NCBI RefSeq assembly: GCF_017183135.1 | Contig: NZ_JADDXW010000022.1 | Span: 1 to 43,935, forward strand | DNA from: Aurantimonas marina | Lineage (GTDB): Bacteria; Pseudomonadota; Alphaproteobacteria; Rhizobiales; Rhizobiaceae | DNA: 43,935 bases | Reading direction: 5' to 3' | Shown: positions 8,037 to 17,686 of the stretch, one piece after another | Numbering within the stretch: position 1 is the stretch's first letter | How the letters are laid out: each line of letters opens with the position of its first letter | Notes under the pieces: model-generated | Databases searched by the model: none | What the model saw: only the letters and a program-made list of their open reading frames with translations | What the model was told of the DNA's origin: nothing | Position numbers and translations under genes: made by a program

Positions 8037-8763
8037 GGGAAAGCTCCGTCAGGATGCGGTCGAGATCGGCGCGCCAACTGTTGGTCACCAGGATATGCGA
8101 TCCATGCAACTCGAGGCCGGCGATCAGCTTGGGATCGGCCGTGAAGTCGAGTCTCGGATTACCGCCCAGCACCTCGGCGAGACGCGTCCGGACGCGCTCC
8201 CTGTCTTCGTCATCGAGAGGACTGGCACTGACCGCCTGGAAGGTCGCCCCGTCCCGTGCAAGGTTGTGACGGGCATGGTCGGACAGACGGCCTATCTCCG
8301 CGACCAGCGAATCCAGGAATGCCTCCCGCAAGGCCTTGTCGTCCAATCTGGACACCAGGCGCCGGGCGATGTCGACGGCGAGCCGGGAGGCGTGCTCGGC
8401 CCAACTTGCGCGGCTCGCCTCCTCTTCTTGCGCAATTTCCGCCCTCGCCCTGTTCCGCAAGGCGCCTGCCTCCGCTTCGGCCTTCGCCAACACGTCCGCA
8501 CGGATTTTTTCGGCGGCGGCCTGCGCCTCCGCGACCATCCGCCCCCGCTCCTCGGCAAAGCCCGCTCGCGTCTTTTCGATCTCGGCGAGGGCCGCTCGCG
8601 CCTTGCCGCGCTCGGCCTCCGCCTCGGCCAGCGCCCCGGCCGCCGCCTTGCGCCGCGTTTCGATCATCGCGGCGAGCGGCCGCCAGAAGAAGCGCGCCAG
8701 GAGCCAGACCAGGATCAGGACGTTGACGGTCTGGATGCCCAACGTCCACCAGTCGATACGCAT
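8020..8763 (-). CDS. atpF: N-ATPase b subunit with long C-terminal extension
   Basis: A 247-residue peripheral-stalk subunit. It has one membrane segment near the N terminus ([20 protein letters not shown]), a long charged coiled coil (about 30-130), and a C-terminal domain of roughly 100 residues that is longer than in an ordinary b subunit (about 160 residues). The last 40 residues ([20 protein letters not shown], then an LDRILTELS segment) resemble the C-terminal part of delta/OSCP, which fits an operon lacking a delta gene; that resemblance is by eye. ATG 8763 is six bases after the atpE stop; a TTG at 8769 is also in frame. Confidence 0.9.
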   Translation of the reverse strand: MRIDWWTLGIQTVNVLILVWLLARFFWRPLAAMIETRRKAAAGALAEAEAERGKARAALAEIEKTRAGFAEERGRMVAEAQAAAEKIRADVLAKAEAEAGALRNRARAEIAQEEEASRASWAEHASRLAVDIARRLVSRLDDKALREAFLDSLVAEIGRLSDHARHNLARDGATFQAVSASPLDDEDRERVRTRLAEVLGGNPRLDFTADPKLIAGLELHGSHILVTNSWRADLDRILTELSHDVRD

Positions 8764-8769
8764 GGGCAA

Positions 8770-9015
8770 TCAGAGCAACAAGGGGTTGGCGAAGAGCAGG
8801 AGCAGCGCCACGACCAGGCAATAGATCGCCATGGTCTCGATCATCGCCAGACCGACGAACAGCGTGCGGGAGATCGTGGCGGACGCTTCGGGCTGTCGGG
8901 CGATGGCGTCCATTGCTGCGGCGACCGAGCGCCCCTCGGCGAGGGCCGGTCCGATCGCACCGAAGGAGACCGCGATCACCGCGCCCAGAATGCTTGCGAG
9001 CGCTAGCCAATTCAT
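8770..9015 (-). CDS. atpE: N-ATPase c subunit (rotor ring), double-glutamate type
   Basis: An 81-residue hairpin of two membrane helices joined by the polar loop ARQPEA (residues 39-44). Helix 2 has the ion-binding Glu60 in MIETMAIY, with Thr61 and Tyr65 at positions used for sodium ligation in Ilyobacter c rings. Helix 1 carries a second carboxylate, Glu27 (PALAEGRS), while the position of the Ilyobacter Gln32 is a proline. Such a double-glutamate pattern is known from the Burkholderia pseudomallei N-ATPase ring, which was reported as proton-specific with 17 subunits. Ion use here is therefore open, with protons favoured. The start overlaps the atpB stop (ATGA). Confidence 0.95.
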   Translation of the reverse strand: MNWLALASILGAVIAVSFGAIGPALAEGRSVAAAMDAIARQPEASATISRTLFVGLAMIETMAIYCLVVALLLLFANPLLL

Positions 9016-9710
9016 TGTGGAGCCCTTTCCTTGGTCTTCGTGGGAGCCGGGCGTCCGTCGTTGACGGCTCCGGCGATGAACACCGTCGCGAGGACGGCGA
9101 AGATGTAGGCCTGGACGGCGCCGGTCAGGAGATCGAGCGCCATCAGTGGGATCGGGACGAGTAGCCCGGCAAGCGACAGGACGATGCCGATGACGAAAAC
9201 CCCGCTCATGATGTTGCCGAAGAGGCGGACGAGCAGGGAAAAGGTGCGTGTGATGCTCTCGACGAAGTTGAGCGGGATCATCAGGACACTCGGCGACGCG
9301 AAGCTTTTGAGATAGCCGCCGACGCCCCCTGCCCGGACGCCGAACCAGATCACCGCTAGGAAGACCAGCAGCGCCAACGCCGCGTCGGTTTCCAGATTGG
9401 CAGTCGGCGGCTCGACACCTGGCACCAGCGAGGTCCAGTTGGCGAAGAGAATGAAGACGAAGAGCGTACCGATAAAGGCGCGATAGTCATCGGGCTCTGC
9501 CTGCATCGTTTCGCGAATCTGCCCGTCGACCGTCACGACAACAAGTTCCAGCGCCGCCTGAAGCGACGACGGCACGAGCGACAGACGACGAGACACCGTC
9601 ATGCCACCGGCGGCGAGCAGCACCATCAACGCCCATGTTACGAGGATCGGCTCGGTGATCGGGACCGGGCCAAGCTGGAACATCGCTTCGGTGGTCAGCG
9701 GCGAGTTCAT
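9012..9710 (-). CDS. atpB: N-ATPase a subunit
   Basis: A 232-residue integral membrane stator subunit that forms the ion half-channels against the c ring. The essential arginine is Arg162 in SLLVRLFGNIMSG. At least five hydrophobic segments are visible (about 22-37, 78-95, 110-125, 158-185 and 190-222). The sequence starts MNSPLTTEAMFQLGPVPITE and matches bacterial a subunits in order and length. ATG 9710 overlaps the atpR stop and the gene's own stop overlaps atpE, so translation of the membrane sector is tightly coupled. Confidence 0.95.
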   Translation of the reverse strand: MNSPLTTEAMFQLGPVPITEPILVTWALMVLLAAGGMTVSRRLSLVPSSLQAALELVVVTVDGQIRETMQAEPDDYRAFIGTLFVFILFANWTSLVPGVEPPTANLETDAALALLVFLAVIWFGVRAGGVGGYLKSFASPSVLMIPLNFVESITRTFSLLVRLFGNIMSGVFVIGIVLSLAGLLVPIPLMALDLLTGAVQAYIFAVLATVFIAGAVNDGRPAPTKTKERAPQ

Positions 9711-10012
9711 TCGGCGAGCCTTCGGACACGGCGCATGACGAAGGCGCGGCCGCCGAGCAAGCCGATCGTCATCGCGAACAGGGCCGGCGCGCCGTGGAGG
9801 CTGGCCAGCGTGAGCGCTCCGACAAGCAGCGCGAATCGCGCGATCGCCACGGCCCCAGTCGGCCAAAAGGACATGCCGCTCGCGAGCCGCCTTGCCTGGT
9901 GCCAAAGGGCCGAGAAGTGGGCCAAGCCGAGGGCGAAGCCGGCCGCGAGGAAGCCGAAAAGTTCCATCGGCGTTCGCCAGTCCGTCATCTGGGCGGTATC
10001 GATCAGGGTCAT
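9707..10012 (-). CDS. atpR: N-ATPase accessory membrane protein AtpR
   Basis: A 101-residue protein with three hydrophobic segments (ELFGFLAAGFALGLAHFSAL, then VAIARFALLVGALTLASLHG, then APALFAMTIGLLGG). In N-ATPase operons a small protein of this size, AtpR, sits between atpQ and atpB. It has been proposed to help assemble the c ring, by analogy with AtpI. ATG 10012 was chosen because it overlaps the atpQ stop as ATGA, like the other junctions; the frame is open further upstream but that part is antisense-like. AtpR-specific identity is inferred from position, size and membrane topology. Confidence 0.88.
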   Translation of the reverse strand: MTLIDTAQMTDWRTPMELFGFLAAGFALGLAHFSALWHQARRLASGMSFWPTGAVAIARFALLVGALTLASLHGAPALFAMTIGLLGGRAFVMRRVRRLAE

Positions 10013-10316
10013 TGCCCATTCATCCATTTCCAGGCCGACCAGCAGCCGATGCCAAGACCGATCATCAGCAACGCCCCGGTGATCGTCAGCCCCGACTCGA
10101 ACATCCGGTCGAGCCAGCGACCCACGAAGAGGCCGATGAGGGTCGGCACCACGATGATCCAGCCGAGCACGCCGATCTGCGCCAACCGCTTCGCCACGGT
10201 CGGCTCGCCCTCCCGCAGCCATTGGCGGTGGCGCTCGCCTCTGACGCGGACGGTCTCAGCCAAGTGGTTGACCTGCTCTGGCTCGGCTGGCTTGTCCTGC
10301 TTATCGCGCCGCACGT

Positions 10317-10320
<4 letters not shown>
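10009..10320 (-). CDS. atpQ: N-ATPase accessory membrane protein AtpQ
   Basis: A 103-residue protein with a charged N-terminal half (NVRRDKQDKPAEPEQVNHLA) and two membrane helices (IGVLGWIIVVPTLIGLFVGR; GLTITGALLMIGLGIGCWSA). It resembles the AtpZ/AtpQ family annotated as ATPase gene 1 or putative Ca/Mg transporter. In N-type operons it lies after atpC. The role is not well established; assembly or magnesium supply has been suggested. The start overlaps the atpC stop and the stop overlaps atpR, both as ATGA. Confidence 0.88.
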
Positions 10321-12256
<1,936 letters not shown>

Positions 12257-12276
12257 CTACAGCGCACCAGCGGCCT

Positions 12277-12290
12277 TTGACTCCGATCAA
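12277..12290 (-). promoter_or_regulatory. FNR/FixK-type box upstream of the N-ATPase operon
   Basis: TTGATCGGAGTCAA (minus strand) fits TTGA-N6-TCAA exactly. It lies about 110 bases upstream of the atpD ATG, in the gap between atpD and the aminotransferase gene. If the box centre is at -41.5, transcription starts near 12242. A weak -10 candidate (TAGCCT or CTAGAG, 12249-12260) is in the right zone. Confidence 0.65.
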
Positions 12291-12364
12291 CGACTGCACC
12301 ATCCGCTTCCGCGGTGTCGTTTGGGAAGACGTACGCGGTGTTGCGGCGTTACGGCCGGAGGCGA

Positions 12365-13546
12365 TCAGGCCGCGGCGCTGGAACGAAGAAACCCATCCAT
12401 CCGCGCCAGCGCCTTGCGGATGTTGTCCTCGGAATTGGCATAGGACAGCCGGACATAACCCTCGCCAAGAATGCCGAAGTCCGGCCCGCCGATCAGCGCG
12501 ACTCCGGCCTCCTCCAGGAGGGCCGAGGCCAGCTTCTTGGCCTTCCAGCCGGTTCCGGAAATGTTCGGGAAGGCATAGAACGCGCCCTTCGGCGTCGCGC
12601 AGGTCACGCCCGGCAGGACATTCAGCCCCTCGACGACGACCCGGCGGCGGCGGTCGAAGGCGGCCATCATCGCCGCGACATCGTCCTGCGGCCCGTCGAT
12701 CGCCGCAATCCCGGCGAACTGGCTCGGCGCGTTGACACAGGACCAGCAATTGACCGCCAGCTTGCGGATCTTGTCGGTGAGCTGGTCGGGCCAGATCGAC
12801 CAGCCCATGCGCCAGCCGGTCATCGCCCAGGTCTTCGACCAGCCGTTCAGCACGATCAGCCGATCGCGGAGTTCCGGGAAGGTCAAAAGCGAGCAATGTT
12901 CCTCGCCGTCATAGGTCATGACGTCGTAGATCTCGTCCGACAGGATTGCCACGTCCGGATGATCGGCGAGGCCTTTCACCAGCTTCTCGATCTCGGCCCG
13001 CGGAGTCACACCGCCGGTCGGATTGGCCGGCGAGTTCAGGATCAGGAGCCGCGTCCGGGGGGTGATCAGCGACAGTGTTTCGTCGGCGGAGAAGGCAAAG
13101 CCGTTCTCCTCGCGCACCGGCACCGGCACCGGCGTCGCGCCGGTGTATTCGATCATCGAGCGATAGATCGGAAATCCCGGATCTGGGTAGAGGATCTCGG
13201 CGCCCGGCTCGCCGAACATGACGATCGCCGCATACATGGTCGGCTTGCCCCCCGGCAGGATCACGATGCTTTCCGGCGAGACCTCGACGCCGGTGGTCGT
13301 CAGCGTTCGCCGCGCCACCGCCTCGCGCGTCGCCAGCAGGCCGGTTGCCGGCGTATAGCCGTGGTGGCCGTCACGCAGCGCCTTGATCGCCGCTTCGACG
13401 ATATGATCCGGGGTGCGAAAATCCGGCTGGCCGATGCCGAGATTGATGATGTCCTTGCCCGCGGCGCTGAGCGCCGTCGCGCGGGCGAGCACAGCGAAGG
13501 CGTTCTCTTCGCCGATGCGGTCGAAGCCTGAAATCGTATGAAGCAT
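12365..13546 (-). CDS. Class I/II aminotransferase (aspartate aminotransferase-like)
   Basis: A 393-residue PLP-dependent enzyme of fold type I. The PLP lysine is Lys238 in NGWSKTWAMTGWR, the cofactor loops include NSPANPTGG and LSDEIYD, and the substrate-carboxylate arginine is Arg366 in GYVRLSYAN. Family I enzymes move an amino group between an amino acid and 2-oxoglutarate or pyruvate. It is the last gene of the catabolic operon, 147 bp after the iron alcohol dehydrogenase. In that context it probably deaminates the amino acid released at the end of the pathway (for example alanine or glycine); this is inference. The closest well-known relatives are AspAT-like enzymes of broad specificity. 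Confidence 0.9.
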   Translation of the reverse strand: MLHTISGFDRIGEENAFAVLARATALSAAGKDIINLGIGQPDFRTPDHIVEAAIKALRDGHHGYTPATGLLATREAVARRTLTTTGVEVSPESIVILPGGKPTMYAAIVMFGEPGAEILYPDPGFPIYRSMIEYTGATPVPVPVREENGFAFSADETLSLITPRTRLLILNSPANPTGGVTPRAEIEKLVKGLADHPDVAILSDEIYDVMTYDGEEHCSLLTFPELRDRLIVLNGWSKTWAMTGWRMGWSIWPDQLTDKIRKLAVNCWSCVNAPSQFAGIAAIDGPQDDVAAMMAAFDRRRRVVVEGLNVLPGVTCATPKGAFYAFPNISGTGWKAKKLASALLEEAGVALIGGPDFGILGEGYVRLSYANSEDNIRKALARMDGFLRSSAAA

Positions 13547-13693
13547 CGTGGTCTCTCGGAAGGGCGTGGCGCAAAACCGTGGCTCTCGACGCGCGTTCCC
13601 GCGCCGGGATTTGCGACCACTGCCTATGCCATGCCGGCGCCGAAGTCGAGTTGGAGCGCCTTGCTGCGGCAGGGACCGACGCTCCGCATCGCC

Positions 13694-14839
13694 TCACAGG
13701 CAGGCGCGGATCAGGTCGCGGGTGTTCTCGGCCGTCATCGTGACCGGATTGCCGCCGGTGCTGGGATCGCGCAGCGCCATCTCGGTCAGGCGATCGACGT
13801 CGGGATCGACGACGCCCAGCGACGTCAAATTGGCGGGGATGCCAAGCTCATCGGTGAGCTCGCCGACGAAGGCGTCGAAACCATCGAAACCGCCTGCGAT
13901 GCCAAGATAGGCCGCCGCCCGTTCGATCCGCGCTTCGATCGCCTCGCGGTTGAAGGTCAGCACCGGCCGCATGACGACGGCGTTGGTGGTGCCGTGATGG
14001 GTGTGATGGAGGGCGCCGATCGGATGGGAGATCGCATGGATAGCGCCGAGACCCTTCTGGAAGGCGGTCGCGCCCATGGCGGCGGCGGCCATCACCTGGG
14101 CGCGGGCCTCGACGTCGGAGCCGTCGCGGAAGGCGCGCGGCAGATAGTCCTTGACCAGGCGCAGGCCTTCCAGGGCGATCCCCTGGCTCATCGGATGAAA
14201 ATGCGGCGAGCAATAGGCCTCCAGGCAATGGGCGAAGGCGTCCATGCCGGTTCCGGCGGTGATCACCGGCGGCATGCCGACGGTGAGCTCGGGATCGCAG
14301 ATGACCATCTGCGGCATCAGCTTGGGATGGAAGATGATCTTCTTGGTCTCGGTCGCCGTGTCGGTCAGGACGCCAGCGCGGCCGACCTCCGAACCGGTTC
14401 CCGCCGTCGTCGGCACCGCGATGATGGGAGCGATCACGTCGGCCTCCGCACGCGTCCACCAGTCGCCGATGTCCTCCAGATCCCAGACCGGGATCGACTG
14501 CCCGGCCATCAGCGCGACGAGCTTGCCGAGATCGAGACCCGAGCCGCCGCCGAAGGCGATCACGCCGTCATGGCCGCCGGCGCGATAGGCCTTTACCCCG
14601 GCGTCGAGATTGGCGCCGTTCGGATTCGGGTCGACCTCGGCGAAGATCGCCCGACCCAGTCCCGCTTCCGCCATCAGGTCGAGCGCGCGGGCGGTGACCG
14701 GCAGCTTGGCCAGGCCCCGATCGGTGACCAGCAGCGGGCGCGCGATGCCGGCGGCCGCGCAGGCGTCGGCAAGTTCCGCGATGCGTCCGGCGCCGAAACG
14801 GATGGCGGTGGGATACGACCAATTGCCCCAGAGCTTCAT
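13694..14839 (-). CDS. Iron-containing (group III) alcohol dehydrogenase
   Basis: A 381-residue NAD(P)-dependent dehydrogenase. It has the N-terminal dinucleotide fold with FGGGSGLDLGK (96-106), the PTTAGTGSE motif (143-151) and the metal site Asp200, His204, His268, His282. These have the same spacing (4, 64, 14) as the FucO iron ligands (4, 63, 14). It would oxidise a primary alcohol to an aldehyde, which the adjacent aldehyde dehydrogenase (three bases upstream) could take further. Within this cluster the likely substrate is the hydroxyl of a glutamylated amino alcohol; the substrate itself is inferred. Confidence 0.92.
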   Translation of the reverse strand: MKLWGNWSYPTAIRFGAGRIAELADACAAAGIARPLLVTDRGLAKLPVTARALDLMAEAGLGRAIFAEVDPNPNGANLDAGVKAYRAGGHDGVIAFGGGSGLDLGKLVALMAGQSIPVWDLEDIGDWWTRAEADVIAPIIAVPTTAGTGSEVGRAGVLTDTATETKKIIFHPKLMPQMVICDPELTVGMPPVITAGTGMDAFAHCLEAYCSPHFHPMSQGIALEGLRLVKDYLPRAFRDGSDVEARAQVMAAAAMGATAFQKGLGAIHAISHPIGALHHTHHGTTNAVVMRPVLTFNREAIEARIERAAAYLGIAGGFDGFDAFVGELTDELGIPANLTSLGVVDPDVDRLTEMALRDPSTGGNPVTMTAENTRDLIRACL

Positions 14840-14842
14840 GGG

Positions 14843-16228
14843 TCAGGCTTTCTTCAGATGATAGGATTTCGGGCGGGTCACGCTGCGATAGCCGAGCGTC
14901 GACAGCGCCGCGCCGCGGCCGGTGTCCTTGCAGCCGGTCCAGCAGAGCGCCGGGTCGAGATAGTCGCAGCGGTTCATGTAGATCGTCCCGGTCTCGATCT
15001 GGCGGCCGATCCGCTCCGCCGCGTCGGCGTCGCGCGTCCACAGCGACGCGGTCAGGCCGAAGGGCGAATCGTTCATCAGCGCGATCGCTTCCTCATCGGA
15101 CGACACCCGCATGATGCCGACGACGGGGCCGAAGCTTTCGTCGCGCATGACGCGCATGGAATGATCGACGTCGATCAGGATCTGCGGGGCGAGATAGGCG
15201 GTGTCGCCAGTATCGGCCGGAAACAGCGTCGGATCGATCAGCGCCTTCGCACCGGCGTCGATCGCCTCCTTCACCTGGGTCCGAACTTCGCGCGCGAAGC
15301 GGATATTCGCCATCGGCCCGAGCGTCGTTTCGGGGTCAAGCGGATCGCCGAGACGATAGGCTTCGACGATCTTGACCGCCTTCTCGACGAAGGCGTCGAA
15401 AAGCTTGTCGGCGACATAGATCCGTTCGATACCGCAGCAGCATTGGCCGGAATTGAACATCGCGCCGTCGATCAGCGTCTCCACCGCCGCGTCGAGGTCC
15501 GCGTCCTCGCGGACATAGCCGGGGTCCTTGCCGCCGAGCTCCAGCCCGACGCCGGTGAAGGTGCCGGCCGTGGCGCGCTCGATCGCGCGCCCGCCGCCGA
15601 CCGAGCCGGTGAAGTTGACGAAGTCGAAGGCGCGTGCGCCGAGAAGCTCGGCGGTCGTCTCATGGGTGACGTGGATCGCCTGGAACAACCCGTCCGGCAG
15701 ACCGGCGGCTCGGAACGCTGCCGCAAACCGGTCTCCGGCGAGGATCGTCTGCGTCGAATGCTTCAGCACCACGGCGTTGCCGGCGGCCAGCGCCGGCACG
15801 ATCGTGTTGACGGCGGTCAGATATGGATAGTTCCACGGCGCGACGACCAGCACGAGGCCGAGCGGCTCATAGGCGATGAAGCGGCGAAAGGCTTTGGAAT
15901 CCTCGATCACCGTCGGCGCCAGCGCATCCTTCGCCAGCGCGGTCATGTGGAAGGCGCGTTCTTTCACGCCGCCGATCTCGCCGCCGTAGCGCACCGGCCT
16001 GCCCATCATCCGGGCGAGTTCGGGGACGATCTCGTTGTTCATCGCCTCCAGCGCCGAAATCGCCCGGTCGACGATCGCGACACGCTCGGCGAGCGGTCGC
16101 CCCGCCCAGTCTTTCTGGGCCGTTCGCGCGGCCTGAAGGCGAGGCGCCAGCGCCGCCGCGTCCTCGGTCTCCCGGCGCACCAGAACGCTGCCGTCGATCG
16201 GCGAGATACAGGTCAGTTCGCTCATCAT
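14843..16228 (-). CDS. NAD(P)-dependent aldehyde dehydrogenase
   Basis: A 461-residue aldehyde dehydrogenase superfamily member. Visible landmarks are APWNYPYLTAVNTIVPALAA (the 169-region Asn), FTGSVGGG (207-213), catalytic-base Glu230 in LELGGK, and the nucleophile in FNSGQCCC (Cys264 by the GQxC rule). It lacks the N-terminal extension of larger classes and resembles the short gamma-aminobutyraldehyde/succinate-semialdehyde type. It lies between the glutamine-synthetase-like gene (six-base gap) and the iron alcohol dehydrogenase (three-base gap), so the three are co-transcribed. The probable step is oxidation of a gamma-glutamylated amino aldehyde to the acid. Confidence 0.93.
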   Translation of the reverse strand: MMSELTCISPIDGSVLVRRETEDAAALAPRLQAARTAQKDWAGRPLAERVAIVDRAISALEAMNNEIVPELARMMGRPVRYGGEIGGVKERAFHMTALAKDALAPTVIEDSKAFRRFIAYEPLGLVLVVAPWNYPYLTAVNTIVPALAAGNAVVLKHSTQTILAGDRFAAAFRAAGLPDGLFQAIHVTHETTAELLGARAFDFVNFTGSVGGGRAIERATAGTFTGVGLELGGKDPGYVREDADLDAAVETLIDGAMFNSGQCCCGIERIYVADKLFDAFVEKAVKIVEAYRLGDPLDPETTLGPMANIRFAREVRTQVKEAIDAGAKALIDPTLFPADTGDTAYLAPQILIDVDHSMRVMRDESFGPVVGIMRVSSDEEAIALMNDSPFGLTASLWTRDADAAERIGRQIETGTIYMNRCDYLDPALCWTGCKDTGRGAALSTLGYRSVTRPKSYHLKKA

Positions 16229-16234
16229 AGCCTC

Positions 16235-17605
16235 TCAGGCGCGCTCGAAGCCGCGCCGGACTTCCCAGTCCGTCACATGGAAATCATATTCGTGCTGCTC
16301 CCACCGGGCGGCATGCACATAATGGTCGACGACCTCGTCGCCGAAGGCCCGTCTCAGCATCGGGGATTGGTCGAAAGCCTCGGTCGCGGCGCGAAGGGTC
16401 GAGGGGACATGCCGCATTCCCTCGCGCGCGCCATAGGCATCCCCCTCGAAGGCCGGTTCCAGCGCCAGCTTTTCCTCGATCCCGGCGAGCCCGGCGGCGA
16501 TCTGGCCGGCAAAGGCCAGATAGGGATTGAGGTCCGAGCCGCCGACCCTGCACTCGACCCTGACACCCTTGGTGCCGGCGCCGCAAAGGCGATAGCCGGC
16601 GGTGCGGTTGTCGAGGCTCCACACGGCCATGGTCGGCGCGAAGGTGCCGGCGACGAAGCGTTTGTAGGAATTGATGTTGGGCGCGAGCAGCAGGGTGACC
16701 TCGTCGGCGTATTGCAAGAGCCCGGCCAGATAGTGCCGCATCAGTTCCGACATGCCGTGCTCGGCGTCAGCGTCGTAGAAGGCGGGCTCGCCATCAAGGG
16801 TCTGAAGCGATTGATGGACATGGCTGGACGAGCCGGCGGAGGCATCGTTCCACTTCGCCATGAAGGTCGCCGCGCGGCCCTTGGCCCAGGCGATCTCCTT
16901 GACGCCGTTCTTGACGATGACGTGGTTGTCGGCGGCGGTCAGCGCATGATCGTATTTGACGTTGATCTCTTCCTGACCCGCCGAGGCCTCGCCCTTCGAG
17001 CATTCGACCGGGATGCCGGCGCCGTAGAGGCCATTGCGCACGGCCCGCATGACCTCCTCTTCCTTGGTCGTCTGGAGGATGTGGTAGTCCTCGTTATAGG
17101 CGCTGACGAGCGAGAGATCGCGATAGCCGGCGCGCTCGGCGGCCGCGAAACTGTCCTCGAACAGGAAGAATTCGAGCTCCGAGGCCATCGTCGGCCGCAG
17201 CCCGATCGCCTCCAGCCGGGCGATCTGGCGCTTCAGGATGGCGCGAGGCGAATGGGCGACCGGCGCGTGGGCGTCGTGGTCCTCCACGTCGCAGAGGACA
17301 AGCGCCGTAGCTTCCAGCCAGGGCACGCGGCGCAGCGTCGACAGGTCCGGCCGCATGACATAGTCGCCATAGCCCGCCGCCCAGCTCGTCGCCTTGTAAC
17401 CCTCGACCGTGTTCATTTCCATGTCGGTGGCGAGGAGATAGTTGCAGCCATGGGTCTCCTCCCAGGCGCTCTCGACGAAGAACGCCGCGTGGAAGCGCTT
17501 GCCCATCAGCCGCCCCTGCATGTCCACCTGGACAGCCAGAACCGTGTCGATTTCGCCGCTCTGAACGGCCTGTTTCAGTTCGTCGAAGGTCAGTTTGCCG
17601 GGCAT
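16235..17605 (-). CDS. Glutamine-synthetase-like gamma-glutamyl-amine ligase
   Basis: A 456-residue member of the glutamine synthetase superfamily. Metal and ATP residues are in place: SELEFF (Glu143, Glu145), GQEEIN (210-215), SSHVHQS (His262/264), DNRT with Arg334, and VECR (Glu351, Arg353). The flap that contains the ammonium-site Glu327 in E. coli GlnA (PGYEAP) reads AGTFAP here, putting Phe322 at that position, and the adenylylation motif NLYDLPP is absent. These changes are typical of relatives that attach glutamate to amines (PuuA, GlnT/GMAS, IpuC) rather than to ammonia. Clustering with a transporter, two dehydrogenases and an amidohydrolase supports such a catabolic ligase. The amine substrate is unknown. 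Confidence 0.88.
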   Translation of the reverse strand: MPGKLTFDELKQAVQSGEIDTVLAVQVDMQGRLMGKRFHAAFFVESAWEETHGCNYLLATDMEMNTVEGYKATSWAAGYGDYVMRPDLSTLRRVPWLEATALVLCDVEDHDAHAPVAHSPRAILKRQIARLEAIGLRPTMASELEFFLFEDSFAAAERAGYRDLSLVSAYNEDYHILQTTKEEEVMRAVRNGLYGAGIPVECSKGEASAGQEEINVKYDHALTAADNHVIVKNGVKEIAWAKGRAATFMAKWNDASAGSSSHVHQSLQTLDGEPAFYDADAEHGMSELMRHYLAGLLQYADEVTLLLAPNINSYKRFVAGTFAPTMAVWSLDNRTAGYRLCGAGTKGVRVECRVGGSDLNPYLAFAGQIAAGLAGIEEKLALEPAFEGDAYGAREGMRHVPSTLRAATEAFDQSPMLRRAFGDEVVDHYVHAARWEQHEYDFHVTDWEVRRGFERA

Positions 17606-17636
17606 CGGTGAGACATGTCGCAGCTGGAGTGAGGGA

Positions 17637-17664
17637 GCCGCGGCGCCGATCGTGGCGCCGCGGC
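17637..17664 (-). terminator. Perfect intercistronic hairpin after the TRAP binding-protein gene
   Basis: Arms GCCGCGGCGCC (17637-17647) and GGCGCCGCGGC (17654-17664) are fully complementary around a six-base loop. There is no T run. The hairpin sits between dctP and the glutamine-synthetase-like gene. It probably slows 3' decay or partly terminates, giving more binding protein than enzyme. Confidence 0.6.
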
Positions 17665-17686
17665 CGGGTGAGGTTCTTCCGACTCG

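Noticed and set aside
13538-17611. A plus-strand open frame of 1,357 codons
   Set aside because: It runs antisense to the aminotransferase, iron alcohol dehydrogenase, aldehyde dehydrogenase and glutamine-synthetase-like genes, all with clear motifs. In GC-rich DNA the antisense frame often stays open. The translated product is arginine/histidine-rich with no domain.
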